Source of the DNA: Phenylobacterium sp.
GTDB lineage: Bacteria; Pseudomonadota; Alphaproteobacteria; Caulobacterales; Caulobacteraceae
Length of the DNA stretch: 41,038 nt
Assembly: GCA_020402745.1 (NCBI GenBank)
Contig: JADBYZ010000016.1
Coordinates: 1 to 41,038 of the forward strand
Reading direction: 5' to 3'
The notes below the pieces were generated by a model. That model worked only from the letters and a program-made list of their open reading frames with translations. It had not been told where the DNA came from and searched no databases. Positions 1 to 9,685 of this stretch are shown piece after piece (within the stretch, counting starts at the first letter, position 1; each line of letters begins with the position of its first letter). Position numbers and translations under genes: made by a program.

Positions 1-95
1 GACAGGAAACCGACGCTGGTAAGCGGCTGCAGTCCAAGACGGCAGTCACTGATTCCGTTTTGTTCCCGGTTTTTGATCGAGCGGGTCTTGCGCAG
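1..95. repeat. Left copy of a ~95-bp repeat found at both window ends
   Basis: The first 95 bases recur in the same orientation as the last 94 bases (40945-41038). I count about five differences, including two single-base indels. The indels argue against a conserved coding frame. I see no transposase or tRNA in it. The copies flank essential genes such as recA and alaS, so this is not the terminal repeat of one mobile element. A dispersed repeat that ended contig assembly is the simplest explanation. Confidence 0.75.
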
Positions 96-130
96 CCAAG
101 TCGTTCTATGGGCGGAATCTATATGCGATA

Positions 131-331
131 GCCCTGCCCCCGGGGGGAGGAATGAGAGAGCCATTGCTCCCCCAAGGGGGAGCTCCGACCGAAGGTCGGT
201 GAGGGGGTCTACGGCGCCTCAGCTGACCCCCTCCGTCGCGCTTGCGCGCGCCACCTACCCCTGGGGGGAGGAATGAGAGAGCCATTGCTCCCCCAAGGGG
301 GAGCTCCGACCGAAGGTCGGTGAGGGGGTCA
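131..331. repeat. Palindromic intergenic repeat cluster (two direct copies)
   Basis: Two near-identical units (142-209 and 263-330) repeat with a 121-bp offset. Each holds the hairpin CTCCCCCAAGGGGGAG, a second hairpin CCGACCGAAGGTCGG, and a GAGGGGGTC arm that can pair with GACCCCCTC in the spacer. The same unit, direct or inverted, recurs at 12328-12551, 15040-15150 and 27241-27525, always between genes. It looks like a REP/BIME-type mosaic element. No protein-coding gene is seen in 1-365. Confidence 0.8.
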
Positions 332-337
332 ACGGCG

Positions 338-360
338 GCGCCGATGCGTCCTCTCGGCGC
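338..360 (-). terminator. Possible hairpin terminator after the S9 peptidase gene
   Basis: On the minus strand GCGCCGA and TCGGCGC can form a 7-bp stem around a 9-base loop, starting 5 bases after the peptidase stop. There is no U-tract, so intrinsic termination is uncertain. Confidence 0.3.
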
Positions 361-365
361 TGAAT

Positions 366-2573
366 CTAGGGCGTGAGCTTGCGCCTGAAGAAATCCAGGG
401 TCGCCTCCGTGCGGTGCCTCAGGTGGGCCTGGGTCCAGCCGGCGCGGTGGCGCAGGCCGGGATAGACCATGGTCTCGAAGGCGGTCCCGCGCGCCTGCAG
501 GTCGGCCATCACCCGCGTGGCGTTGTCGAAGGTGACGTTGTCATCGGCCATGCCGTGCATCAGCAGCAGGCTTCCCGGCTTCAGCCGTCCCAGCCGGGCG
601 GTGACCTCGGAGGCCGAGTACCCCTCCGGGTTCTCTGAGGGCTTGCCCATGAACCGCTCGGTGTAGTGGGTGTCGTAGAGGGTCCAGTCGGTGGGCGGCG
701 CCCCCGAGACCCCGGCGGCGAAGGGGGTGTCCGGCGCGGTCAGGAGCATCAGGGCCATGTAGCCGCCATAGGACCACCCGGTGACGCCGATACGGGCCGG
801 ATCGACATAGGGCTGGGTCGCCAGCCAGCGGGCGCCGGCGATCTGGTCGTCCACCTCTAGCTGGCCCAGGCGGCGGTCGATGGCTGTCTTGAAGGCGGTG
901 GAGCGGTTGGGCGTGCCCCGGTTGTCCAGCGAGAAGAGGATGAAGCCCGCCTGCAGATAGAGCTGGTCGGCCGGGTCATGCCAGACCTTGCGCACCTGGG
1001 CGCTGCCCGGCCCGCCATAGACCCGAACCACCACCGGATACTTCCGGGAGGGATCAAAGCCTGGCGGCGTGCGCATGGACCACCACAGGTCCGTCCCGTC
1101 CGCAGCCTTCAGGGTCCCGTAGGTGGGAGTCCTCAGCCGGTCCCGGTAGGCGGCCAGGGGGTGGGCGTCGTCGAGGGGGTTTTCCTCGATCCATCGCACC
1201 AGCCCGCCATCGGGGCGGTAGAGGCCGGTCCGGGGCGGGGTGGCGGGGTCCTCGTAGGTCCCGGCGAAGGCGCCGCCACGGGCCGCAACCTTGATGGTCC
1301 ACCAGCCGCCGGCGGGCGTCAGGGCGCGCGGGGCGCCGGGCCGCTTCCAGGAGGCCTCGTAGAGCCGCCGCTCCACGGGCAAGTCCCGGTTGGCGGTGAA
1401 CAGCACCACGCCGCGGTCCTCGTCGATCCCCTGGATGGCGTCGACGGGCCAGTCGCCCCGGGTGACCTGGCGGATCCGGCGGCCATCGGCGCCGTGCAGG
1501 TCGATGTGCTTCCAGCCCGCCCGTTCGGAGGTCCAGAGGAAGGACCCGTCCTTCAGGGGGCGGAAGTCGTCGGTCAGCTCGACCCAGTGCGCGCTGGTCT
1601 CGGTGAGCAGGACCCGCGACTTTCCGGTCGCCGGGTCCACGGCCAGGAGGTCCAGCCGCCTCTGGTCCCGGGACTGCCTCTGCACATAGAGGGTCTGGCC
1701 GTCGCGGGACCAATCGACCCGGGCGAGGTAGATGTCCGGGTCCGGTCCCAGGTCCACGGGAACCCGGGCGCCGTCCGCCAGGGACTGGACGAACAGCTCC
1801 ACCTGGGCATTGGGCCGGCCGGTCCGGGGGTACCTCTGCGGCACGATGACGGCGCCGGCGGCGTTCACATCGAACCGCTCGACGACGTCGACGGTGGTGA
1901 GGTCCACCCGGGTCAGGGCGATGCGGGTCTCGTCCGGGCTCCACCAGTAGCCTGTCTGCCGGTCCATCTCCTCCTGGGCGATGAACTCGGGCGTCGCCCA
2001 GCTGCGCAGTTCGGTCCCGTCGCGGGTCAGGGCACGGGCCTCCCCTCCCGCCGCCGGAGCGATCCACAGGTTGTCGCCCCGGACGAAGGAGACGAAGCCG
2101 CCCTTGGGGGACACGCGGGCGTCGATCTCGTCCTCCGGGGTCTCGGTCAGTCGCCGCACGGACCCGTCGGCCCGGGTCCAGAGCCAGAGGTCGCCCTCCA
2201 CCGGCGCCAGGATGAACCGGCCCTCGTCGTCCCAGTCATAGGCCACCACGCCCGAGGTCTGGACGCCCTGGCGCTCGCGGCGGCTCTTCTCGGCCTCGGA
2301 CAGGTCGCGTCCGGTGGGAATAAGGGCGGCGGCGTCGATCAGCCGCCGGGGGGCGCCTCCGGCGACATCGGCCGCCCAGAGGTCGGTGACCCGCGGGTTG
2401 TCCGGCCGGGCGCGGAGGTATGTGACCAGGGTCCCGTCCGGCGACAGGGCCACGCCCCGGGCCCGGGGACCGGTGAGGTCGGGGGCGGCGTAGACCCGCT
2501 CCAGGGTCAGGTCCGCCGCGGTCGCGGATCCCGTCATCAGGGCCAGGGCCAGCACTCCTGCTACAAGTTTCAT
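366..2573 (-). CDS. S9 family prolyl peptidase, dipeptidyl-peptidase IV type
   Basis: A 735-residue secreted serine peptidase, expected to release N-terminal dipeptides (often X-Pro) from peptides in the periplasm. Residues 1-20 form a signal peptide. An N-terminal beta-propeller region (DPPIV_N) carries the paired glutamates of the free-amine site (AQEEMDRQTGYWW, E201/E202). The C-terminal alpha/beta hydrolase domain has the nucleophile motif GWSYGG (S601), the acid in HGMADDNV (about D677) and a catalytic His near H709. The start at 2573 is chosen because GGAGG lies 7 bases upstream; the frame is open a further 18 codons but without signal or ribosome site. It lies 66 bp downstream of the SDR gene and may be cotranscribed. 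Family assignment is firm; substrate is inferred. Confidence 0.9.
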   Translation of the reverse strand: MKLVAGVLALALMTGSATAADLTLERVYAAPDLTGPRARGVALSPDGTLVTYLRARPDNPRVTDLWAADVAGGAPRRLIDAAALIPTGRDLSEAEKSRRERQGVQTSGVVAYDWDDEGRFILAPVEGDLWLWTRADGSVRRLTETPEDEIDARVSPKGGFVSFVRGDNLWIAPAAGGEARALTRDGTELRSWATPEFIAQEEMDRQTGYWWSPDETRIALTRVDLTTVDVVERFDVNAAGAVIVPQRYPRTGRPNAQVELFVQSLADGARVPVDLGPDPDIYLARVDWSRDGQTLYVQRQSRDQRRLDLLAVDPATGKSRVLLTETSAHWVELTDDFRPLKDGSFLWTSERAGWKHIDLHGADGRRIRQVTRGDWPVDAIQGIDEDRGVVLFTANRDLPVERRLYEASWKRPGAPRALTPAGGWWTIKVAARGGAFAGTYEDPATPPRTGLYRPDGGLVRWIEENPLDDAHPLAAYRDRLRTPTYGTLKAADGTDLWWSMRTPPGFDPSRKYPVVVRVYGGPGSAQVRKVWHDPADQLYLQAGFILFSLDNRGTPNRSTAFKTAIDRRLGQLEVDDQIAGARWLATQPYVDPARIGVTGWSYGGYMALMLLTAPDTPFAAGVSGAPPTDWTLYDTHYTERFMGKPSENPEGYSASEVTARLGRLKPGSLLLMHGMADDNVTFDNATRVMADLQARGTAFETMVYPGLRHRAGWTQAHLRHRTEATLDFFRRKLTP

Positions 2574-2639
2574 GTCGCGCACCTCCGCAAGGCTGGGATC
2601 AAGACCGGCGTTGCGACGGCAAGGCAAGCCCCGTCGGGC

Positions 2640-3458
2640 TCAGATCAGGGCGGAAGGCTTAAGGCCCAGCTCCTTCAGGAGGGGCTCGGCATAGTCCACC
2701 CGGCCGGTCATGGTGGCGGGATCGGCCTTGGCCAGCTGGTAGACCGCCTCGGCGATGTACTCGATGGGCTGGACCCGGTCCTTGGACTGCTCGTTGATCA
2801 GGCCGTGGACGGCGACCCCGGGAGTGTCCACCAGGCCCGGCGAGACGACGTTGACGGCGATCCCGTTGGCCTGGACCTCGGAGGCGAGGCCCGTGGTGAA
2901 CCGCTCCAGCGCCGCCTTGCAGAGGCCATAGACCGTACCGCCGCGACCGCCCTGGTAGGGCGGCTTGGGGTGGATGCCTGCCGGCGAGGAGATGTTGACG
3001 ATGGACCCCGAACCGCGCGCGATCATCGAGGGCAGGACCAGCTGGGAGAGGTGGAAGGGGGCGTAGACCTGCACCTCCATCATCAGCTTGAAGCGCTTCT
3101 CGGTGAAGTCGACGACCGGCATGAAGTAGGTGATGGCGGCGTTGTTGATGAGGATGTCGACCGGCCCGAACAGGGCCTCCGTCTCGTCGATCAGCCGCTC
3201 CCGGTCGGCGGCAAGGGCGAGGTCGGCCTTGATGAAGGCGGCCTCGGCGCCGGCGCGGCGCAGGCGGTCCACCGTGTCATGAAGGGTGCCGGGCAGGCGG
3301 CTCTCGCCGGACTCCGCCGTGCGGGCCGAGGCCACCACCCGGGCGCCTTCCATGGCCAGGCGGGCGCAGATCGCCTCGCCAATGCCCCGGCTGGCGCCGG
3401 TCACGACCGCGACCTTGCCCTTGAGGGTTCCGTTGGGATTGATGACAGGCGAAGACAT
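2640..3458 (-). CDS. Short-chain dehydrogenase/reductase (SDR)
   Basis: A 272-residue classical SDR, an NAD(P)-dependent oxidoreductase of unknown substrate, presumably cytoplasmic. The Rossmann nucleotide motif TGASRGIG lies near residue 20, the structural NNA motif follows (ILINNAAITY), and the catalytic Ser (VNISS) and Tyr-x-x-x-Lys (YGLCK) are present. The start at 3458 is preceded by GGGAGG at good spacing; the open frame runs on into the end of alaS but the added sequence is low-complexity and unlikely to be translated. The gene lies 85 bp downstream of alaS on the same strand. A 14-residue glycine/proline-rich stretch sits just before the active-site Tyr. Confidence 0.88.
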   Translation of the reverse strand: MSSPVINPNGTLKGKVAVVTGASRGIGEAICARLAMEGARVVASARTAESGESRLPGTLHDTVDRLRRAGAEAAFIKADLALAADRERLIDETEALFGPVDILINNAAITYFMPVVDFTEKRFKLMMEVQVYAPFHLSQLVLPSMIARGSGSIVNISSPAGIHPKPPYQGGRGGTVYGLCKAALERFTTGLASEVQANGIAVNVVSPGLVDTPGVAVHGLINEQSKDRVQPIEYIAEAVYQLAKADPATMTGRVDYAEPLLKELGLKPSALI

Positions 3459-3543
3459 GGGGCGGCCTCCCGGATTTTTTTGTTCAAGCTCTGCCTGAAC
3501 CCTCGCCCCGGACGTCGCCCGAGGCAAGGCCCGCCGCTCCGCC

Positions 3544-6186
3544 TCAGCCCTGCAGAAGCGCCCGGATGGCCGCCAGGCCCTCTTCAGCCCGAGCCGCCTC
3601 GGGGGCGCCGCCCTGGGCGAAGTCCGGACGGCCGCCCGCCCCCTGCCCGCCGAGGGCCTGGACCGCGGCCTTGGCCAGATCCACCGCGCTGAAGCGCTGG
3701 GCCGCCGCGCCGGTGACGGCGACGGTGACGGCGGCCTTGCCATCGGCGGTTCCCACCAGGGCGATGACGCCGTCGGGCAGCTGCTTCTTGAACTCCTCGG
3801 CGATGGGCCGCAGGTCCTTGCCGCCGACCCCGTCCATGACGCGGGCCAGGAGCTTCACGCCGCCGATCTCCTCGACGACGACGCCTGCAGCTGCGCCGCC
3901 GCCCCCGCCCATGGCCAGCTGGCGCCGGGCGTCGGCCAGGTCCTTCTCGAGCTTGCGGCGCTGGGACTCCAGGGCCTCGACCCGGGCCAGGACTTCGGAC
4001 ACCGGCGTGCGGAACTGTTCGGAAAGGCTGCGCGCCACCGAGGCCTGCTCGATCAACCAGCGGCGCGCCGCTTCGCCCGTCAGACCCTCGATCCGCCGGA
4101 CGCCCGCCGCCACGCCGCCTTCGGAGACGATCTTGAACAGGGCGATGTCGCCGGTGCGGTCGACGTGGGTGCCGCCGCAAAGCTCGACGGAATAGGCGCC
4201 CTCGCCCTCCAGGGCGTCGCCCAGGGTCAGGACACGCACGGACTCGCCGTACTTCTCGCCGAACAGGGCCACGGCGCCGGCGGCGATGGCCTCGTCAGGC
4301 GCCATTTCCGCGGTCAGCGCCGAGCGGTTCTGCCGGATGACGGCGTTCACCTCGGCCTCAATGGCCTCGATCTCGGCGGCGGTCACCGGACCGCCATGGC
4401 TGAAGTCGAAGCGCACGCGCTCGCCGTCCACCATCTGGCCCTTCTGGGCCACGTGGGGGCCGAGAACCCGGCGCAGGGCCGAATGCAGGAGGTGGGCCGC
4501 CGAGTGATTGGCCCGGGTGGTGCGCCGCAGGTCGGCGTCCACCGCCAGCCGGACGCGGGAACCCACATGAAGTTCACCCTCCAGAATCTCGATCTCATGG
4601 ATGAAAAGGTCGCCCGCCTGTTTCTGCGTGTCGAGCACCTTGCCGCGCCCGCCGGGCCAGGAGGCCTGGCCCACATCCCCCGCCTGGCCGCCGCTCTCGG
4701 CATAGAAGGGGGTGCAGTCGAAGACGGCGAAGACGGTCTCGCCGGCGCCGGCGGAGCTCGCCTCGTCGCCGCCCTTCACCAGGCTGACCAGCTCGCCCTC
4801 GGCCTCGGTGCGGTCGTAGCCCAGGAACTCGGTGGCGCCGAGGCGCTCGCGGATGCCGAACCACTCGGCGGCGGCCGCCGCCTGGCCCGAGCCCGTCCAG
4901 GCCTCCCGGGCCATCTCGCGCTGGCGGCGCATGGCGTCCTGGAACCCGTCCAGGTCCACGGCCACGCCCCGGGCGCGCAGGGCGTCCTGGGTCAGGTCCA
5001 GGGGGAAGCCGTAGGTGTCGTAGAGGCGGAAGGCCACCTCGCCCGGCAGGCGGTCGCCCTCGCCAAGGCCGGCGGTCGCGTCCTCCAGGAGGGCCATGCC
5101 GCGGCCGAGGGTGCGGCGGAACCGCTCCTCCTCCTGGCGCAAGGTCTCGACGATCATGGGCTCGGCGCGGCGGAGCTCGGGATAGGCCTCGCCCATCTCG
5201 GTCACCAGGGTCGGCGCCAGCCGGTGCATCAGGGGCTCCTGGGCGCCCAGGAGGTGGGCGTGGCGCATAGCCCGGCGCATGATGCGGCGCAGGACATAGC
5301 CCCGGCCCTCGTTAGAGGGCGAGACGCCGTCGGCGATCAGGAAGCTGGACGAGCGCAGGTGGTCGGCGATGACCCGGTGGGAGGCCGCCTCCCCGCCCGG
5401 ACCCACCAGGCCCTGGGAGGCCGAGATCAGGGTGCGGAAGAGGTCGGTGTCATAGTTGTCGTGCACCCCCTGCAGGACGGCGGTGATGCGCTCCAGGCCC
5501 ATGCCGGTGTCGATCTGCGGCTTGGGCAGGGGGCGGCGGGTCCCGTCGGCCATCTGCTCGAATTGCATGAAGACCAGGTTCCAGATCTCCACGAACCGGT
5601 CGCCATCCTCCTCGGGGCTCCCGGGCGGGCCACCCCAGATGTGCTCGCCATGGTCGTAGAAGATTTCAGAGCACGGACCGCAGGGGCCGGTGTCGCCCAT
5701 CGACCAGAAGTTGTCGTTGGTGGCGATGCGGATGATCCTGTGGTCCGGCAGGCCCGCAATCCGCTTCCACAGGTCGGCCGCCTCATCGTCGGCATGATAG
5801 ACCGTGACGCAGAGCTTCTCGGCCGGGATGCCGAAATTGCGGGTCAGGAGCCCCCAGGCCAGCTCGATGGCGCCTTCCTTGAAATAGTCGCCGAAGGAGA
5901 AGTTCCCCAGCATCTCGAAGAAGGTGTGGTGGCGGGCGGTGTAGCCGACATTATCCAGGTCGTTGTGCTTGCCGCCGGCCCGCACCGACTTCTGGGAGGA
6001 GGCCGCGCGCAGGGTGGGCGGGGTCTCGGCGCCCGTGAAGTAGTTCTTGAAGGGCACCATGCCGGCGTTGACGAACAGGAGGGTCGGGTCGTTCTGCGGC
6101 ACGAGGGGCGCCGAGGGGATGACCTGGTGGTTGTTCGCCTGGAAGTAGTCCAGGAAGGTCGAGCGGATTTCGTTCAGACTGGGCAT
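3544..6186 (-). CDS. alaS: Alanyl-tRNA synthetase
   Basis: An 880-residue enzyme that charges tRNA-Ala, full length for the family. It starts with the typical class II sequence [15 protein letters not shown]. The aminoacylation domain is followed by the editing domain, whose zinc site residues are visible as HSAAHLLH (HxxxH) and CGGTH (CxxxH). A glycine-rich linker leads to the C-terminal DHHA1/C-Ala domain. It lies 182 bp downstream of recA on the same strand, an order I recall from Caulobacter. The intergenic gap holds one GC-rich hairpin but no convincing terminator, so readthrough from recA is possible. Confidence 0.97.
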   Translation of the reverse strand: MPSLNEIRSTFLDYFQANNHQVIPSAPLVPQNDPTLLFVNAGMVPFKNYFTGAETPPTLRAASSQKSVRAGGKHNDLDNVGYTARHHTFFEMLGNFSFGDYFKEGAIELAWGLLTRNFGIPAEKLCVTVYHADDEAADLWKRIAGLPDHRIIRIATNDNFWSMGDTGPCGPCSEIFYDHGEHIWGGPPGSPEEDGDRFVEIWNLVFMQFEQMADGTRRPLPKPQIDTGMGLERITAVLQGVHDNYDTDLFRTLISASQGLVGPGGEAASHRVIADHLRSSSFLIADGVSPSNEGRGYVLRRIMRRAMRHAHLLGAQEPLMHRLAPTLVTEMGEAYPELRRAEPMIVETLRQEEERFRRTLGRGMALLEDATAGLGEGDRLPGEVAFRLYDTYGFPLDLTQDALRARGVAVDLDGFQDAMRRQREMAREAWTGSGQAAAAAEWFGIRERLGATEFLGYDRTEAEGELVSLVKGGDEASSAGAGETVFAVFDCTPFYAESGGQAGDVGQASWPGGRGKVLDTQKQAGDLFIHEIEILEGELHVGSRVRLAVDADLRRTTRANHSAAHLLHSALRRVLGPHVAQKGQMVDGERVRFDFSHGGPVTAAEIEAIEAEVNAVIRQNRSALTAEMAPDEAIAAGAVALFGEKYGESVRVLTLGDALEGEGAYSVELCGGTHVDRTGDIALFKIVSEGGVAAGVRRIEGLTGEAARRWLIEQASVARSLSEQFRTPVSEVLARVEALESQRRKLEKDLADARRQLAMGGGGGAAAGVVVEEIGGVKLLARVMDGVGGKDLRPIAEEFKKQLPDGVIALVGTADGKAAVTVAVTGAAAQRFSAVDLAKAAVQALGGQGAGGRPDFAQGGAPEAARAEEGLAAIRALLQG

Positions 6187-6324
6187 GGCGCGGCTTCTGG
6201 ACTGTCGGAGCGGTGGTCAGGAGCCCGACGGCCGGGCCCTTGCTGCACCGCAGAAGCCAGAGGGTTTACGGGAGTTGAACGGCCTCGCCAAGATCAAGGC
6301 CGCACGCCGCCGCCCCTCGGGTCC

Positions 6325-6352
6325 GGGACCCCGGCGCTCCGGCCCGGGTCCC
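6325..6352 (-). terminator. GC-rich hairpin between recA and alaS
   Basis: GGGACCC and GGGTCCC can form a 7-bp stem just after the recA stop on the minus strand. It lacks a U-run, so it may attenuate or stabilise the recA message rather than terminate it. Confidence 0.3.
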
Positions 6353-6368
6353 ACACCTTTGAAGGGGA

Positions 6369-7439
6369 TTACTCCGCGTCGTCCTCGGCGGTGGGACCGA
6401 CCAGGAGTTCTTCCTCGATCACCTCACGGGCGCCGCGGACCTGGGCCTCGATCTGGCCGGCGATGTCCGGGTTGGCCCGCAGGAACTCGCGGACATTGTC
6501 CCGGCCCTGGCCGATGCGCTGGCTGTTCCAGGAGAACCAGGAGCCGGACTTCTCGATCACCCCGGCCTTGACGCCCAGATCGATGATCTCGCCCAGCTTG
6601 GAGATGCCTTCACCGTACATGATGTCGAACTCGACCTCGCGGAAGGGCGGGGCGACCTTGTTCTTGACCACCTTCACGCGGACATTGTTGCCGACGATCT
6701 CGTCCCGGGCCTTGACCGAACCGGTCCGGCGGATGTCCAGGCGGACCGAGGCGTAGAACTTCAGGGCGTTGCCGCCGGTGGTGGTCTCGGGCGAGCCGTA
6801 CATGACGCCGATCTTCATCCGGATCTGGTTGATGAAGATGATCATGGTCTTGGCCTTGGAGACCGAGGCCGTGAGCTTGCGCAGGGCCTGGCTCATGAGG
6901 CGGGCCTGGAGGCCGGGCAGGGAATCGCCCATCTCGCCCTCGATCTCAGCCCGGGGCGTCAGGGCCGCCACTGAGTCGATCACGATCACGTCGATGGCGT
7001 TGGAGCGCACGAGAGTGTCGGTGATCTCAAGGGCCTGCTCGCCGGTGTCGGGCTGGGCGACGAGGAGTTCGTCGAGGTTGACCCCCAGCTTGCGGGCGTA
7101 GGCCGGGTCGAGGGCGTGTTCGGCGTCGATGAAGGCGGCGGAGCCGCCGGCCTTCTGGACCTCGGCCACCACGTGCAGGGCCAGGGTGGTCTTGCCCGAG
7201 CTTTCCGGGCCGTAGATCTCAATGATCCGCCCCTTGGGCAGGCCGCCGATGCCCAGGGCGATGTCCAGGCCGAGGGAGCCCGTGGACACCGCCTCGACCT
7301 CCATGGCCGCCTTGTCGCCGAGCTTCATGACGGCGCCCTTGCCGAAGGCCCGGTCAATCTGGGTCAGCGCCGCCTCAAGGGCCCGCTGCTTCTCACCGTC
7401 TTCTTTCACCACGAGCCTCAACGCCGCCTGATTGGTCAT
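6369..7439 (-). CDS. recA: Recombinase RecA
   Basis: A 356-residue ATP-dependent strand-exchange protein and co-protease for LexA, acting in the cytoplasm in recombination and SOS induction. The Walker A motif GPESSGKTT lies near residue 70, followed by the Walker B strand [10 protein letters not shown] and the L1/L2 DNA-binding loop region ([19 protein letters not shown]). The C-terminus is acidic (GPTAEDDAE), as in other RecA proteins. A LexA box and a promoter lie about 90-105 bp upstream of the start. alaS follows on the same strand. Confidence 0.98.
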   Translation of the reverse strand: MTNQAALRLVVKEDGEKQRALEAALTQIDRAFGKGAVMKLGDKAAMEVEAVSTGSLGLDIALGIGGLPKGRIIEIYGPESSGKTTLALHVVAEVQKAGGSAAFIDAEHALDPAYARKLGVNLDELLVAQPDTGEQALEITDTLVRSNAIDVIVIDSVAALTPRAEIEGEMGDSLPGLQARLMSQALRKLTASVSKAKTMIIFINQIRMKIGVMYGSPETTTGGNALKFYASVRLDIRRTGSVKARDEIVGNNVRVKVVKNKVAPPFREVEFDIMYGEGISKLGEIIDLGVKAGVIEKSGSWFSWNSQRIGQGRDNVREFLRANPDIAGQIEAQVRGAREVIEEELLVGPTAEDDAE

Positions 7440-7508
7440 GATCCGGGGTCCTTATCCCATGATTCCGCGGCCCGGGGCCGCCCATCGACGCCGTCGCCGA
7501 TGACGATA

Positions 7509-7537
7509 TGTGTACCCGGTTTGTTCTCTGTTCGCAA
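7509..7537 (-). promoter_or_regulatory. Candidate recA promoter
   Basis: On the minus strand TTGCGA (-35, 7532-7537) and TACACA (-10, 7509-7514) are separated by exactly 17 bases and point toward recA. The -35 lies inside the LexA box, so repressor binding would block RNA polymerase. Confidence 0.6.
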
Positions 7538-7544
7538 GATGTTC
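7530..7544. promoter_or_regulatory. LexA box (SOS operator) of recA
   Basis: GTTC-GCAAGAT-GTTC is a perfect match to the alphaproteobacterial LexA consensus GTTC-N7-GTTC. It overlaps the candidate recA -35 element. SOS control of recA is established in this class; the site is read directly here. Confidence 0.9.
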
Positions 7545-7584
7545 TCTTATGGTGCGGATCACACGCTGCGACCGCTATTGACGC

Positions 7585-8109
7585 CTACCACTGCCGGACG
7601 CGACCGACGTCCACATGCACGAAGTGGGACTGGGGATAGTAGCCGACCCCGCCTCGGCCCAGGGCGAGAGCGGCCTTGCGCACCTGCCCCAGGTCGACAC
7701 CGGGGACGCGGATGTCCATGGCCATGCCCTGCATGTGGAGACTGCGGGTGGCGACGCCCGACGAGCGGACGTTCAGCGCGGCGTTCGAGGCCGGGGAGCG
7801 ATAGCCGGAAATGACCTGCACCGTCCCCTGCCCGCCCAGCCTCTCCGAGAGGGAGGCGACGAGGTCCAGGAGCCCCGGGGCGATGGGGTGGACGGCGCCG
7901 GTCCGATGATCCCGAAGGACCCGGTCGATAGCGGACAGGGCGTCAGGCAGGTAGCGCCCGGCCTCGAAATAGGTGGCGGCCAGCTTCTCGCCCGTATGCA
8001 GGTTCAGAAGGGCGAGCCGGCGGGGTGCGGCGGCCGAGGCGCCCCCGGCGATGAGGGAGGGTGCGGCGAGGCCCAGGGCTCCGGCCAGCAGGCGGCGGCG
8101 TCCGATCAT
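7585..8109 (-). CDS. DUF882 / YcbK-like M15-type peptidase
   Basis: A 174-residue exported protein of the DUF882 family, related to M15 D-Ala-D-Ala carboxypeptidases and probably acting on murein peptides in the periplasm. The N-terminus has a twin-arginine-like signal (MIGRRRLLAGALGL). The zinc-site pattern is present: SGYRSPASN, then H and D in LHMQGMAMDI, then HVD near the C-terminus (HFVHVDVG). The start at 8109 is supported by AGGAG about 8 bases upstream. It follows the L,D-transpeptidase gene by 69 bp, suggesting a two-gene cell-wall operon. Family is firm, substrate inferred. Confidence 0.88.
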   Translation of the reverse strand: MIGRRRLLAGALGLAAPSLIAGGASAAAPRRLALLNLHTGEKLAATYFEAGRYLPDALSAIDRVLRDHRTGAVHPIAPGLLDLVASLSERLGGQGTVQVISGYRSPASNAALNVRSSGVATRSLHMQGMAMDIRVPGVDLGQVRKAALALGRGGVGYYPQSHFVHVDVGRVRQW

Positions 8110-8178
8110 GGACAGGTCTCCTCTGCGCCCCGGCGGCTGTCTGCCCGCCGCAGCCCCGACTGGCAACCCCGAAGCGGA

Positions 8179-9522
8179 TCACATTCCCGACAGGGCCTGG
8201 GCTAGGCGTGCATCCCAGCCATAGACGTCGTCGAGGAAACCCACCTGTCCTTCCGGGTCGACCTGGACCGTCCAGTGAACAACCACCAGGGCGATGGGCC
8301 TGGACAGGGCGATGCGCTGGGTGCGCCCTGTGGCGAGGTCCGCCGTCAGGCGCGCGCCGCCCCGGCCCTGGGGCGCCAGCAGGAGGTCGGCCAGGGCGAC
8401 GGGTTGTTCCACCCGCATGCAGCCATGGCTGAGGTGGCGCTCCCGCAGCCCGAAGGCCTCCCGGCCCGGGGTGTCGTGCAGGAAGACGCCGAAGGGGCTG
8501 ACCAGGTCGAACTTGACGAGGCCGAGGGCGCTGCGGGGCCCCGGCGCCTGTTGAAGTCGGCCGTCGAGCTGGACGAAGCCGTTCCGCTCCAGATAGCCGG
8601 GGTCAAGGGCCGCCTTGGGCAGGATCTCTTCCCGGGCGATGCGATCGGGCACGTTCCAGGGCGGGTTCAGGACCACGCCGTTGATCTCGGACAGGAAGAG
8701 CGGGGTGGGGTCGCGCACGGCGCCGACGATCACCCGGAAGGTGCGCACGCGGCGGCCGTCCCGGTAGAGGGCGCCCTTGGCGCGGCCCGTGTCGATCTCC
8801 AGTCGGTCGGCCGGAACCGCCCGGGGCAGCCAGCGCCAGCGCTCGAGGTTGGCGTCGATCCGGGCGAGGCGAGCGTCGGCGGGGATGTTCAGCCGGGCCA
8901 GGGTCGCAGGCCCCAGGACGCCGTCCGGCTCCAGACCGTTTCGCGCCTGCCAGGCGACCAGGGACTGTTTGAGGGGCGGATCGAAGATCTCCGGCAGTTC
9001 GGGCGTGAGCGGGTCAGCGCCCTCGGCGGCCAGGCGCTGGCGCAGGGCCAGGACCCCGGGACCGGCGTCACCCGGACGCAGCCGCAGGTCTGAAGGCAGA
9101 CCCGGCCAGCCGCCACGGCTCTCGATGTCGGCATAGCGGAGGCGGGCGCGAGCGAGCGCTGCGTAGGCCTCATTGTCGGGCGACAGGGTCGCCGCCCAGC
9201 CGGCAAGCCGCCCTGCGGCATAAGCGTCGGCCATTTCCCGCTCCGGAGACCGGGGCGCCGCCGTCTGGGCCCAAAGGGGATCGAGGTCGGCGGGGCGCAG
9301 GCGGAGCCCCAGCTCGGCCTGCGCCAGGCGCTCTGTCGCCTCCCAGACCTGCGCGTCGCTGGCCCCAGGGGGCGGAGGGGCTTGCCCCGCCTGCGCAAAG
9401 GCGGCCTCAAGGGCGGCGCGATCGGCGCTGGAGAGGGCGAGGTCGGGAGGCGGCGCAGCGCCGGCGGCGGCCGTCAGCCCTGACGCCAAGGCGAGGGCGG
9501 CAAGGACGGCGTGCAGCTTCAT
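8179..9522 (-). CDS. L,D-transpeptidase, YcbB type, with peptidoglycan-binding domain
   Basis: A 447-residue periplasmic enzyme expected to form 3-3 cross-links in peptidoglycan or attach proteins to it. A signal peptide (MKLHAVLAALALASG) is followed by a helical region, a peptidoglycan-binding domain (LRPGDAGPGVLALRQRL to DGVLGPATLARLN) and a YkuD catalytic domain with the motif SHGCMR (C368). The start at 9522 has GGGAG upstream and gives the signal peptide; the frame is open further but would overlap the divergent DUF169 gene. It is the first gene of a pair with the DUF882 protein. Divergent from DUF169 with a 163-bp gap that can hold promoters for both. Confidence 0.92.
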   Translation of the reverse strand: MKLHAVLAALALASGLTAAAGAAPPPDLALSSADRAALEAAFAQAGQAPPPPGASDAQVWEATERLAQAELGLRLRPADLDPLWAQTAAPRSPEREMADAYAAGRLAGWAATLSPDNEAYAALARARLRYADIESRGGWPGLPSDLRLRPGDAGPGVLALRQRLAAEGADPLTPELPEIFDPPLKQSLVAWQARNGLEPDGVLGPATLARLNIPADARLARIDANLERWRWLPRAVPADRLEIDTGRAKGALYRDGRRVRTFRVIVGAVRDPTPLFLSEINGVVLNPPWNVPDRIAREEILPKAALDPGYLERNGFVQLDGRLQQAPGPRSALGLVKFDLVSPFGVFLHDTPGREAFGLRERHLSHGCMRVEQPVALADLLLAPQGRGGARLTADLATGRTQRIALSRPIALVVVHWTVQVDPEGQVGFLDDVYGWDARLAQALSGM

Positions 9523-9685
9523 GCCTGGACTCCCGGTTGGACGGCGAGCCCCCCGACCCCTCGTGCAGACTGAGGTTAGGCGGACCCCGGGTCCGGCGGC
9601 AATCCCGGGACAAACCCGGACCCCCCTTCCCTCCGCGCGCCCGGCGGTCAAGGATGGGGAAGAACATCTGGGAGGAGGCCCCGCC

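Noticed and set aside
978-3692. A 904-codon rightward open frame opposite the peptidase and SDR genes
   Set aside because: It mirrors the codon structure of the real minus-strand genes, has no recognisable domain, and crosses two genes and their ribosome sites. It is a high-G+C shadow frame.
4165-6756. An 863-codon rightward open frame opposite alaS and recA
   Set aside because: Antisense to conserved essential genes, no domain, low-complexity His/Gly/Ala composition. Shadow frame.
7521-7533. A second LexA half-site pair (GTTC-TCT-GTTC) in the recA promoter
   Set aside because: Spacing is 3, not 7; only the 7530-7544 pair fits the consensus.
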